Source: Clostridium sp. SY8519 (GTDB lineage Bacteria > Bacillota > Clostridia > Lachnospirales > Lachnospiraceae). From it: a stretch of 64,000 bases of DNA. Each line of letters opens with the position of its first letter. Position 1 is the stretch's first letter. Of the stretch, positions 22,812 to 30,274 are shown piece by piece. The translations under genes were made by a program, and so were the position numbers. The notes beneath the pieces are model-generated. The model ran no database searches. It worked only from the letters and a program-made list of their open reading frames with translations, and was not told the DNA's origin. The stretch is taken from positions 1 to 64,000 of the forward strand of contig NC_015737.1 of NCBI RefSeq assembly GCF_000270305.1. Reading direction: 5' to 3'.

Positions 22812-22922
22812 TTTTTGCGATACACTAATAAAAACATCCGTACCTGTTCACATGCAGCAGAACCAAATGCCGGATTCCGGTGACAAATTCCCGCTCTGCT
22901 GCGCCCTTATAAGGAGTATACC

Positions 22923-23585
22923 ATGCAGCAGACAGCAATTCCATATACAGATATCCCTCTTTTCTCAGAAATCCGGCCGGAGGACCTGGAAGTCATGCTG
23001 CACTGCCTGAAATCCTACCGCCGGACCTTTGCCAAAGGCGAGGTGGTGATTCTGGATCAGGACAAAGTCCCCTACTTCGGCGTGGTCTTAAGCGGATGCA
23101 TCCATATGATGAAAGAAGATATCTGGGGCGGCCAAACCCTGCTGTCCTATATGAATCCCGGGGAGCTGCTGGGCGAAACCTTTGCCCTGCGCAAGGAAAA
23201 CAGTTCCCACGTGTCATTTATCGCCGCCAAAAATTCCGAGATCCTGTTTATCTCTTCCTATCACATTCTGCATACCTGCCAGCGGGGCTGTTCCTTTCAT
23301 CAACAGATTACCCAGAATATGTTCGATCTTTTGGGTGAAAAAAATATTGGCCTGATGGAAAAGATCGAAATCACTTCCAAGCCTACCCTGCGGGAAAAAA
23401 TTCTGGCATTTCTCTCCCTGCAGGCGCAGAAGCAGGAATCCAAGTATATTACCCTGCCCTTAAGCCGGGTGGAAATGGCCAATTATCTCTCCACCAACCG
23501 CAGTTCCATGACCAGGGAGCTGGCCGCCATGCGGGACGAGGGGATCCTTGATTTTGACAAAAACACGTTTATCTTAAAAAAATAA
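22923..23585 (+). CDS. Crp/Fnr family regulator, HcpR-like
   Basis: A 220-residue regulator with an N-terminal cyclic-nucleotide-binding-like beta-barrel (about residues 10-120), a dimerisation helix, and a C-terminal winged helix (LPLSRVEMANYLSTNRSSMTREL near 180-200). There is no N-terminal cysteine cluster like that of Fnr, so an Fe-S sensor of that kind is unlikely. It is divergent from hcp, and HcpR-type regulators control hcp in anaerobes. I infer it binds the TGTTGCGCA-type palindromes at 22796 and 25224. The ribosome site AAGGAG lies eight bases before the ATG. Confidence 0.87.
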   Translation: MQQTAIPYTDIPLFSEIRPEDLEVMLHCLKSYRRTFAKGEVVILDQDKVPYFGVVLSGCIHMMKEDIWGGQTLLSYMNPGELLGETFALRKENSSHVSFIAAKNSEILFISSYHILHTCQRGCSFHQQITQNMFDLLGEKNIGLMEKIEITSKPTLREKILAFLSLQAQKQESKYITLPLSRVEMANYLSTNRSSMTRELAAMRDEGILDFDKNTFILKK

Positions 23586-23600
23586 GAAAAATCAGAAACG

Positions 23601-23633
23601 AAAAAGAACCGACTGTCTCCAGCGGTTCTTTTT
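23601..23633. terminator. Terminator of the Crp/Fnr gene
   Basis: AAAAAGAACCG and CGGTTCTTTTT form a perfect 11-bp stem ending in a T-run. It lies 16 bases after the stop and is symmetrical enough to work on both strands. Confidence 0.9.
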
Positions 23634-23735
23634 CTATATATAGAAGATAGATCAGACGGCGGCCGAAATCCTCTGGCAGAAGGATGCCGCCCTGTGTAAA
23701 TTACATAATATTTATTTTCTGCAGGCAATCCAAAA

Positions 23736-24311
23736 TCAGTCTGCCTGTCCGTATATCGCCTCATAGCGCTCCAGGAGGCGCAGATAATGATCCTGTACGC
23801 CTTCCGCCTGCTTTTCTGCTTCGTAAGCAAGGCATTTTTTATCCAGTTCCGCAAGGACTTCCGGATCCAGGGAACGGTCCGCGAAGGGATAAACCGCGTT
23901 GTTTTCCTTTTCCACATGCTCCTGCAGCAGATTGGCATATCCCATGGCGTGGGTCAGAATATCCAGTTTATATTCTGTCCGCGGCTCTTCCTCATACAGT
24001 CCGCAGGCTGTTTCCAGCGCAAGCACATGGCTCCTGCCCAGATCATGCTCTACCAGCATGCCATGGGTAATCAGATTGTCCGCCACCGGCCCCAGACGGG
24101 AAACCATTTCCGGGAAGAGGAACACCTCTTCTTTTCCATGGTGATGCTGATCCGCGTATTTGCGGATAAAATCGATGATTTCCCGGAATTCCTCCGTCCT
24201 GACCTCTGCTCCGTCCAGAATCCCGCAGCACTTCCTGCGGATCACACGGAGCATCCGGCTGATATTTTCGTGTTCCTGTACCATTATTCCGGTCGTTTCA
24301 CTCATAGTCAT
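23736..24311 (-). CDS. Hemerythrin-domain protein
   Basis: A 191-residue four-helix protein with the histidine/carboxylate ligands of a di-iron hemerythrin site: an early QEHENI motif, HHHGKEEVFLFP in helix 2, THGMLVEHD in helix 3 and HVEKENNAVYP in helix 4. Such cytoplasmic proteins bind O2 or NO or help repair iron centres (the YtfE/Ric group is related). It is the second gene of an operon with an uncharacterised 203-residue protein. The operon promoter carries the same palindrome as hcp, consistent with a role in nitrosative or oxidative stress. Confidence 0.9.
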   Translation of the reverse strand: MTMSETTGIMVQEHENISRMLRVIRRKCCGILDGAEVRTEEFREIIDFIRKYADQHHHGKEEVFLFPEMVSRLGPVADNLITHGMLVEHDLGRSHVLALETACGLYEEEPRTEYKLDILTHAMGYANLLQEHVEKENNAVYPFADRSLDPEVLAELDKKCLAYEAEKQAEGVQDHYLRLLERYEAIYGQAD

Positions 24312-24363
24312 TCTCCTGTATCTCAGCCATCCGGCCAGCGGTATTTCAAAAGCTCCTGCTGTC

Positions 24364-24975
24364 TCAGGCTGCCTTTTTCACAATTGCGTAATGGGCATTC
24401 TCCGCAGACTCTACCGTCAGAGCGGTATCTGCCAGCATGCCGGCCATCAGCGCGTCCCGCAGCACATAATAATACGACGGGTTCCCCTTTGCTTCTTCCC
24501 AGTAGGAACCGTGCAGATCCTGCTCCTGATCCCATTCATAACGGGCATCTTCCTGACGTGTCACAACATTTACCCGGTCACAGGGCATACCGTTTAACAG
24601 CGTATTTTCAAAACACTGATAGGCATCCGCCGCTGTGGCATCTGCCGCAGCTCCATTCGCTTTCCCATAGGCGTAAGCACAGTTTTTCAGTGCCTCCAGG
24701 CGTCCTTCGTCCTCTGTTAAAAGTCCGGTAACCAGTTTCGCATAGCGTGTCTCTGCCTGATGGATGCGGTCCTGCAGCCAGCCGTGAATATTCGCGGTAT
24801 CAATCAGTTCCTCCAGCGGACGGTCCTCTGTGCTTACATAATTCTCCCGTACCTGATCGGTTTCGGATACCCACTGCTTCTCTTCTGCCAGATCCGCGAC
24901 TGCTTTGATCAGGCCTTCCTGAAACTGGATTTTTCGATACAGCCAATAATGAATCGGTCCTAAAAATGCGCTCAT
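24364..24975 (-). CDS. Uncharacterised protein co-transcribed with hemerythrin
   Basis: A 203-residue protein that I do not recognise. It begins MSAFLGPIHYWLYRKIQ after a strong AGGAGG ribosome site. It is mostly helical and acidic, has conserved-looking His and Trp residues (IHYW near 8-11, HGWLQDR near 65), and lacks a signal peptide, membrane segment or CxxC motif. It lies 52 bases upstream of the hemerythrin gene and shares its promoter. The palindrome at 25224 places it in the same putative regulon as hcp. The position suggests a role in NO or oxygen stress; no activity can be assigned. Confidence 0.75.
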   Translation of the reverse strand: MSAFLGPIHYWLYRKIQFQEGLIKAVADLAEEKQWVSETDQVRENYVSTEDRPLEELIDTANIHGWLQDRIHQAETRYAKLVTGLLTEDEGRLEALKNCAYAYGKANGAAADATAADAYQCFENTLLNGMPCDRVNVVTRQEDARYEWDQEQDLHGSYWEEAKGNPSYYYVLRDALMAGMLADTALTVESAENAHYAIVKKAA

Positions 24976-25196
24976 CTCTATTCCTCCTGTTTTACACATC
25001 CCGTGAAAGCCGCGTCTTTGCCGCTCCCGCTGGTTTTTATGATTCTTTCTCAATCCCCGGGCTGCCGGTCAGCCGCACCGTGGAGTCTTCAGACTCACGA
25101 CAGTTACAGATACTCCGCGGTGCCTGCTTCCGTTTCCTGCCGGGAACCCCGGCTGTGTCATGCGGCAGCTGAATGATAGTTACTTGGGATGCTTCT

Positions 25197-25247
25197 GTTA
25201 TAGCATGAACGAAAATAACCAGGTGTTGCGCATGCAACACCTGGTTA
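25197..25247 (-). promoter_or_regulatory. Promoter with Crp/Fnr-type site, embedded in the clpB terminator
   Basis: On the minus strand a 30-base region (25218-25247) forms a hairpin with 13-bp perfect arms (AACCAGGTGTTGC) followed by ATTTTCGTT. It starts 10 bases after the clpB stop, so it can act as the clpB terminator. Its centre, TGTTGCGCATGCAACA (25224-25239), differs by one base from the palindrome in front of hcp. It is followed after exactly 21 bases by an extended -10 box TGCTATAAC (TATAAC at 25197-25202), the same layout as hcp. The element thus appears to be both terminator and activator site for the gene at 24364-24975. Confidence 0.72.
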
Positions 25248-25257
25248 AAATTCATGA

Positions 25258-27852
25258 TCAGGCCGCCGGTTCTTTCACTTTGGCCGTCAGTTCATCATTT
25301 TCCGTGTCAATCAGTATGGTATCTCTTGCCCGTACCTGATCCGCAAGGATCAGTTTCGCGGAAAGGGTTTCCACATGTTTCTGCAGATACCGTTTCAGCG
25401 GACGCGCGCCATACATGGGATCATAGCCATGGTCTGTAATATAAGCCTTTGCTGCCGGGGTCAGTTCTACTGTGATCTCCCGGTCAACCAGCCGTTTGTT
25501 CAGGTCTGCCATCAGCAGATCCACGATACCGGCGATGTTTTCCTTGGTCAGCGGTTTGAACATGATAATCTCATCCAGACGGTTCAGGAATTCCGGACGG
25601 AAATTGCCTTTCAGTTCGTTCATTACCCTTGCCTCTGCTTCCGGATTGATATTGCCGTTGGCATCAATGCCTTCCAGCAGATGCTGTGAACCCAGGTTGG
25701 AGGTCATGATGATAATCGTGTTCTTAAAGTCCACGGTTCTGCCCTGAGAATCTGTGATCCGGCCGTCATCCAGTACCTGAAGCAGGACGTTGAATACATC
25801 CGGATGGGCTTTTTCCACCTCATCAAACAGAACCACCGAATACGGTTTTCTGCGGACTGCCTCGGTCAGCTGACCGCCTTCATCGTAGCCGACATATCCC
25901 GGAGGCGCTCCGATCAGACGGGATACCGAGAACTTCTCCATATATTCCGTCATATCCAGACGCACCATGTTGTTTTCATCATCGAACAGATTAGCCGCCA
26001 GCGCCTTGGCCAGCTCTGTCTTACCTACACCGGTAGGGCCAAGGAACAGGAAGGAACCGATCGGTTTGGTCGGATCTTTGATTCCGGCTTTGGAACGGAT
26101 AATGGCCTCGGTCACTTTGGTCACCGCATCATCCTGGCCGATGACCCGTTTGTGCAGTTCTTCATCCAGATGCAGGGTTTTGTTCCGTTCACTCTCGGTC
26201 AGTTTCGCCACCGGGATACCGGTCCAGCGGGAAATAATTCTCGCGATCTCATCCTCGCTGACATTCTGATGAACCAGAGACATGTCACGGTTCTTTACTT
26301 TCTCTTCCTCTGCTTCCAGCTCTTTCTCCAGCTGCGGTTTTCTGCCGTACTGAAGCTCTGCTGCCTTGTTCAGGTCATAATTACGCTGCGCCAGCTCGAT
26401 TTCCTTGTTCAGGCCTTCCAGCTCTTCTCTCAGTTTCTGTACTTTTTCCACATCAGCTTTTTCATTGTCCCACTGTGCCTTCTTGGAGGCAAACTCGGAC
26501 TGATATTCTGCCAGTTCTTTCTGCAGAGTGGCCAGCCGGTCTTTGGACAGCTGATCGGTCTCTTTTTTCAGTGCGGTTTCCTCGATCTGCAGCTGCATGA
26601 TCTTCCGGTTTAATTCGTCCAGTTCTGTGGGCATGGAATCCAGTTCTGTCTTAATCAGCGCACATGCCTCATCCACAAGGTCAATGGCCTTATCCGGCAG
26701 GAACCGGTCTGAAATGTACCGATTGGACAAAACAGCCGCCGCAACCAGCGCGCCGTCTGTAATCTTCACGCCATGGAATACTTCATACCGTTCTTTCAGG
26801 CCACGAAGAATCGAGATGGTATCCTCCACCGTCGGTTCATCTACCATAACCGGCTGGAACCGCCGCTCCAGCGCGGCGTCCTTTTCCACATATTCCCGGT
26901 ATTCATCCAGTGTGGTGGCGCCGATGCAGTGGAGTTCCCCGCGGGCAAGCATCGGTTTGAGCATATTGCCCGCATCCATGGCGCCGTCTGTCTTGCCGGC
27001 TCCCACAATCGTATGCAGCTCATCAATAAACAGGATGATCTCGCCTTCACTCTTGCGCACTTCATCCAGGACCGCTTTCAGACGTTCTTCAAATTCGCCC
27101 CGGTATTTTGCTCCCGCAATCAGGGCGCCCATATCCAGCGCAAACAGTTTTTTGTTTTTCAGTCCCTCTGGTACGTCGCCGCGGACAATCCGCTGAGCCA
27201 GTCCCTCTACAACGGCTGTTTTGCCGACGCCGGGTTCGCCGATCAGCACCGGATTGTTTTTTGTTTTACGGGACAGAATACGGATCACATTCCGGATCTC
27301 ACTGTCACGTCCGATCACCGGATCCATCTTCTGGTCCCGGGCACGCTGTACCATATCATAGCCGTATTTTTCCAGCGTATCATAAGTAGCTTCCGGATTG
27401 TCCGAAGTTACCTTCTGGTTGCCCCGCACGGTGGACAGAACGGTCAGGAACCGCTCTCTTGTGATGCCATAGGTCCGGAACAGCTCTTTGATGGCCGGAT
27501 TCGGGTAACGGATCATGCACAAAAACAGATGTTCCACGGATACATATTCGTCTCCCATCGCTTTCGCTTCGTCTTCTGCCTCAATCAGCACCTTGTTCAG
27601 CTGCTGGCCCACAAACACCTGTCCGCCGGAAACCTTGGTCCGCTTTTCCAAAGCTGCCACTGCTTCGTCTTCGAACTGGTTCCGGTTAATCTCCATTTTC
27701 TCAATCAGTTTCGGGATTAAGCCGTCTTCCTGCTGCAGCAAAGCCACCAGCAGATGTTCCTGCTCGATCTCCTGATTTCCATAGTCATAGGCAAGCTTTT
27801 CAGAAGCCTGAATCGCCTGCATGGATTTCTGTGTAAATTTCTGTATATTCAT
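25258..27852 (-). CDS. clpB: ClpB disaggregase
   Basis: An 864-residue AAA+ chaperone that works with DnaK to dissolve protein aggregates. It has an N-terminal Clp repeat domain, AAA-1 with GEPGVGKT, the long coiled-coil middle domain specific to ClpB (around residues 400-530), AAA-2 with GPTGVGKT, and a C-terminal small domain. It does not have a ClpP-binding loop of the ClpC kind that I can see. A CIRCE operator overlaps its promoter, so HrcA should repress it. Confidence 0.98.
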   Translation of the reverse strand: MNIQKFTQKSMQAIQASEKLAYDYGNQEIEQEHLLVALLQQEDGLIPKLIEKMEINRNQFEDEAVAALEKRTKVSGGQVFVGQQLNKVLIEAEDEAKAMGDEYVSVEHLFLCMIRYPNPAIKELFRTYGITRERFLTVLSTVRGNQKVTSDNPEATYDTLEKYGYDMVQRARDQKMDPVIGRDSEIRNVIRILSRKTKNNPVLIGEPGVGKTAVVEGLAQRIVRGDVPEGLKNKKLFALDMGALIAGAKYRGEFEERLKAVLDEVRKSEGEIILFIDELHTIVGAGKTDGAMDAGNMLKPMLARGELHCIGATTLDEYREYVEKDAALERRFQPVMVDEPTVEDTISILRGLKERYEVFHGVKITDGALVAAAVLSNRYISDRFLPDKAIDLVDEACALIKTELDSMPTELDELNRKIMQLQIEETALKKETDQLSKDRLATLQKELAEYQSEFASKKAQWDNEKADVEKVQKLREELEGLNKEIELAQRNYDLNKAAELQYGRKPQLEKELEAEEEKVKNRDMSLVHQNVSEDEIARIISRWTGIPVAKLTESERNKTLHLDEELHKRVIGQDDAVTKVTEAIIRSKAGIKDPTKPIGSFLFLGPTGVGKTELAKALAANLFDDENNMVRLDMTEYMEKFSVSRLIGAPPGYVGYDEGGQLTEAVRRKPYSVVLFDEVEKAHPDVFNVLLQVLDDGRITDSQGRTVDFKNTIIIMTSNLGSQHLLEGIDANGNINPEAEARVMNELKGNFRPEFLNRLDEIIMFKPLTKENIAGIVDLLMADLNKRLVDREITVELTPAAKAYITDHGYDPMYGARPLKRYLQKHVETLSAKLILADQVRARDTILIDTENDELTAKVKEPAA

Positions 27853-27951
27853 AAGTCACTGCCTCCTTTCCAGAGGAAATACCATTTTGATTCTATTGAA
27901 AAGACAGCCGCCGTTTGTTCTATGTTTTCTATAACAGCTCTGTCTGATAAT

Positions 27952-27994
27952 GTTATAGCATGTATTATTAGCACTGTCAATAGTCGAGTGCTAA
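27952..27994 (-). promoter_or_regulatory. clpB promoter with CIRCE (HrcA operator)
   Basis: TTGACA (27975-27980) and TATAAC (27952-27957) are 17 bases apart on the minus strand. The CIRCE inverted repeat TTAGCACT-N10-GAGTGCTAA spans 27968-27994 and overlaps the -35 box. One base differs from the consensus TTAGCACTC-N9-GAGTGCTAA. HrcA binding here would block the promoter until heat shock. Confidence 0.95.
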
Positions 27995-28008
27995 TTATTT
28001 AAAAAATA

Positions 28009-28061
28009 TTTGTTATGTATCTGAAACCCTTTTGTTATAGGGGGTTCAGGTACATAACAAA
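28009..28061. repeat. Inverted repeat beside an integrase remnant
   Basis: Arms at 28009-28029 and 28041-28061 match at 19 of 21 positions (TTTGTTATGTA...CCC). It lies just beyond the integrase remnant, between it and the CIRCE element. It may be the old integrase terminator or part of an attachment region. Confidence 0.5.
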
Positions 28062-28072
28062 CATTCATTTTT

Positions 28073-28138
28073 TCAAAAGAACTGGACCCGGTTCTGCTCC
28101 GTCATGTGGTTGTACACCTGCATCGTAGCATCAATATT
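28073..28138 (-). pseudogene. 3' end of a tyrosine recombinase (integrase remnant)
   Basis: The minus strand encodes NIDATMQVYNHMTEQNRVQ and two further residues before a stop. This resembles the conserved end of Tn916/phage-type tyrosine integrases, where the Y of VYNH is the catalytic tyrosine. A stop codon directly precedes the segment and nothing upstream matches an integrase, so only about 21 codons survive. It marks an old integration event next to the DUF3791/DUF3990 cassette. Confidence 0.6.
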
Positions 28139-28188
28139 CTAAAAATGATACTTAGGACTTACTGAATTCAACATTCACTAGCAAGATA

Positions 28189-28404
28189 TTATTCCATATT
28201 CTGTCTATATTCTAGTTCCAGTTCATCCGCCAAATATGCATCACTCATGCAGTGCATATCCGATACACCGTCACGGATCAGTTGATAAACCTCGGAATGA
28301 TAAAAAAAATCTAATGCCGCATCCAATGAAAGTCCCTGCTGTTTTGCAAAACATTCAATAACACGACTATATTTTTTCTGAAGTAAAATCGGATTTGCCA
28401 TCAT
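28189..28404 (-). CDS. Small DUF3791-like protein
   Basis: A 71-residue helical protein (LLQKKYSRVIECFAKQQGLSLDAALDFFYHSEVY) ending in an acidic tail. This type is common in gut Firmicutes next to DUF3990 genes and I place it with DUF3791-type proteins, with moderate certainty. It overlaps the DUF3990 gene by four bases (ATGA), so the three genes of the cassette are translationally coupled. A regulatory or antitoxin-like role is inferred from that arrangement. Confidence 0.65.
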   Translation of the reverse strand: MMANPILLQKKYSRVIECFAKQQGLSLDAALDFFYHSEVYQLIRDGVSDMHCMSDAYLADELELEYRQNME

Positions 28405-28871
28405 AATCTTTCACTCCCTTCAAAATGCAGTAAAGACAGCGCTTTTTCTGTACGAAAACAAATTTGCAGATTCGGCTTTTCATAACGCAACCGATTGATT
28501 GCTTCTGCTTTATCAATCAGTCCGTCAAAGAACAGCTCCACTGTATTAAACACCTTATCATTTGCAACACCACCAAGTACAAGATCGTAATCAGTCGTAT
28601 CTTTTCCACTGCGGCAATTCAAAATAAACTCAAGCCATCCCTCAGAATAGGAAGCGAATCTCAAAACTTTCAGTTCCGTTTCTTTGTTTTCATCATATTC
28701 ATATTTTGAAATAATACCGTCTTTTCCTCGGCGTTTGAATTTCCCGCACCATTTTACAGCCTGCCCATACAACGGTGTGACATAAAACCCACGCCCGAAG
28801 TCTACGTTAGGGCGGGAATGAACCAAATCCGGCTGTGCAATCTCTAAAAAAGAACCATGATAGAGAATCAT
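28401..28871 (-). CDS. DUF3990 protein, ADP-ribosyltransferase-like
   Basis: A 156-residue protein beginning ILYHGSFLEI with GRGFYVTPLYGQAVKW near residues 28-43. The H-G-S and G-x-G-F-Y-x-T positions, and the C-terminal QICFRTEKAL, are typical of DUF3990, a family with the fold of ADP-ribosyltransferases. Such domains can be toxins, so the two small overlapping partner genes could be regulators or antitoxins. No direct evidence for toxicity is visible. The lower GC content and nearby integrase remnant suggest acquisition by transfer. Confidence 0.78.
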   Translation of the reverse strand: MILYHGSFLEIAQPDLVHSRPNVDFGRGFYVTPLYGQAVKWCGKFKRRGKDGIISKYEYDENKETELKVLRFASYSEGWLEFILNCRSGKDTTDYDLVLGGVANDKVFNTVELFFDGLIDKAEAINRLRYEKPNLQICFRTEKALSLLHFEGSERL

Positions 28872-29113
28872 ACTTCCACGCCCCTTTCCTTCATCACATC
28901 AAGGAGGTCATTTACGATATATTCCCGGCTTTGAGTATGCAGCGCCTCATATTCCGGTACAATATAACCATTCAGAATATCGCTCTTTTCGGTAAATGCC
29001 TGATAGACACGCTCTGCATCCACACCCAGCTTTGCCGCAACATTTTCAATGCAAAATACAGCAAACTCGAGTTCATTGGAATTTTTAATTTTCCCATCTG
29101 CTATCATATGCAA
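28868..29113 (-). CDS. DUF3791 protein
   Basis: An 81-residue helical protein with the DUF3791 signature FCIENVAAKLG and, towards the end, YEALHTQSREYIVNDLLDVM. First gene of the three-gene cassette, overlapping the DUF3990 gene by four bases. The role is unknown; gene order suggests it neutralises or regulates the downstream protein. Confidence 0.8.
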   Translation of the reverse strand: MHMIADGKIKNSNELEFAVFCIENVAAKLGVDAERVYQAFTEKSDILNGYIVPEYEALHTQSREYIVNDLLDVMKERGVEV

Positions 29114-29367
29114 CCCCTCCTCCTACTGTTCCTATCTTTATCAATCAGCAATTTCCTCAGCTTTTTGTAACTAATTGCCCTTTCTTCACCTCAATCTTAT
29201 TTACTCAAAAATAATGGTTCATGTGGTTAAGAAATCGGAATCTTTCGGCAAGAACTGCCTAGTAGACCGTAAATCAATTAATTATATCCATTGATGGTTC
29301 AAAATCTTCCATACTCTAAAATTAATACAATGTAACGATGAAGCCATCGGGCACAAAAGGTTTCAAA
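29114..29367. other. AT-rich stretch without a recognised gene
   Basis: No coding region longer than a few dozen codons is convincing here. The part next to 29113 holds the ribosome site (GGAGGAGGGG) of the DUF3791 gene, and the remainder is AT-rich and probably contains its promoter. Confidence 0.4.
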
Positions 29368-29694
29368 TCATGCCGTCCATTTACTCAGAATGAATTTCAC
29401 AGCATCCTTCAGGTTGTCGCTGAAATCACTCAGATCATCCATAGTAATAGCGCCGTCACTCACCAGTGCGGCAATATCCCAGTACGCCGAGCTTTTTTGC
29501 AGCTTTATCAGTACGCCCGGACCCTTTTTGTCCTGCTTGATCCGTTCATCCAGTTCCCAGAACTTCTTTGATGCAGGCCCCTCTCCGGAAAACAGTTCGA
29601 TGTACTCATGATTGAGCTTTTCCATGTACGCTTCCTGCCAGTCCGTGATCCTTGAACAGAACAGTTTCCAGTCTGATTTTGAAATATCTACCAT
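29368..29694 (-). CDS. Uncharacterised small cytoplasmic protein
   Basis: A 108-residue protein starting MVDISKSDWKLFCSRIT. It has an amphipathic N-terminal region (WQEAYMEKLNHEYIELFSG) and an acidic C-terminus (DDLSDFSDNLKDAVKFIL). I have a weak memory of similar proteins as hypothetical genes in Clostridia but cannot name a family. An upstream ATG at 29742 has no better context; GGAGA precedes the ATG at 29694. Confidence 0.65.
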   Translation of the reverse strand: MVDISKSDWKLFCSRITDWQEAYMEKLNHEYIELFSGEGPASKKFWELDERIKQDKKGPGVLIKLQKSSAYWDIAALVSDGAITMDDLSDFSDNLKDAVKFILSKWTA

Positions 29695-29828
29695 ATTTTT
29701 TCTCCACGTAAAAAAATCAGGAAGCAGAGCCTGTCGTTCCACTTTCCGTCATGAAATCGAAGTCATCTCTTACGACTTCCAATATACCATTTTAACCGCT
29801 GCTTCTCTACCCCGGATTTCAGCCCAAG

Positions 29829-29878
29829 CTGACTGTTGTTTTCTTCCTGCTTTTATCTCTGCAGAAAACAACAGTCAG
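29829..29878. repeat. Perfect 16-bp inverted repeat
   Basis: CTGACTGTTGTTTTCT (29829-29844) and its exact complement (29863-29878) enclose an 18-base loop. No T-run follows on either strand. The stretch from 29743 to 30188 contains no gene I can support, so this may be a mobile-element relic. Confidence 0.5.
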
Positions 29879-29952
29879 CGACCAATGCTAATGCGCCTCC
29901 AAACAAAAAAACTCCAATTGCAGTCGGCAACCCCAGCAGACCGCAATAATCA

Positions 29953-29991
29953 AAGGCCTTCTATGATTTTAATTTTATCATAGAAGACCTT
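29953..29991. repeat. 15-bp inverted repeat
   Basis: AAGGCCTTCTATGAT (29953-29967) pairs with ATCATAGAAGACCTT (29977-29991) with one mismatch. It could be a terminator of weak type. It lies 74 bases from the previous inverted repeat in the same gene-free stretch. Confidence 0.4.
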
Positions 29992-30188
29992 AGTCAAACT
30001 TATTTGAGTTCGTTTTTACAGAGATGATTTCCCCGGCCCCGACTCTTTGTCAAATATCATCCTTTCATACTCCCAACAATTATGCTGCACCTCGAAGAGG
30101 TTCCATTGACTGCTCCTGAAAGAATGCTGCATCTTAGACTGCTCTGAGTTTTTGCTGTTCCTCTTCCAGCTGTCGTGCGTATAAATTA

Positions 30189-30231
30189 AATTGCCTGGGA
30201 TCGTGACGCAGTCATACGATCCCAGGCAATT
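30189..30231 (-). terminator. Terminator of the DUF6273 protein gene
   Basis: AATTGCCTGGGATCGT (30189-30204) and ACGATCCCAGGCAATT (30216-30231) form a perfect 16-bp stem. On the minus strand TTTAATTTAT follows. It lies 44 bases after the stop at 30275. Confidence 0.85.
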
Positions 30232-30274
30232 ATTTTTCACCACCGATACTGGCAGCTTCTATGTTTTCTTTCTT

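Noticed and set aside
28009..28061. Insertion-sequence terminal inverted repeats
   Set aside because: The arms are 12 bases apart with no transposase between them, so they form a hairpin and do not bound an element.
30016..30243. A 75-codon minus-strand frame
   Set aside because: Its first third lies inside the terminator hairpin 30189-30231, and no ribosome site or family resemblance is seen.
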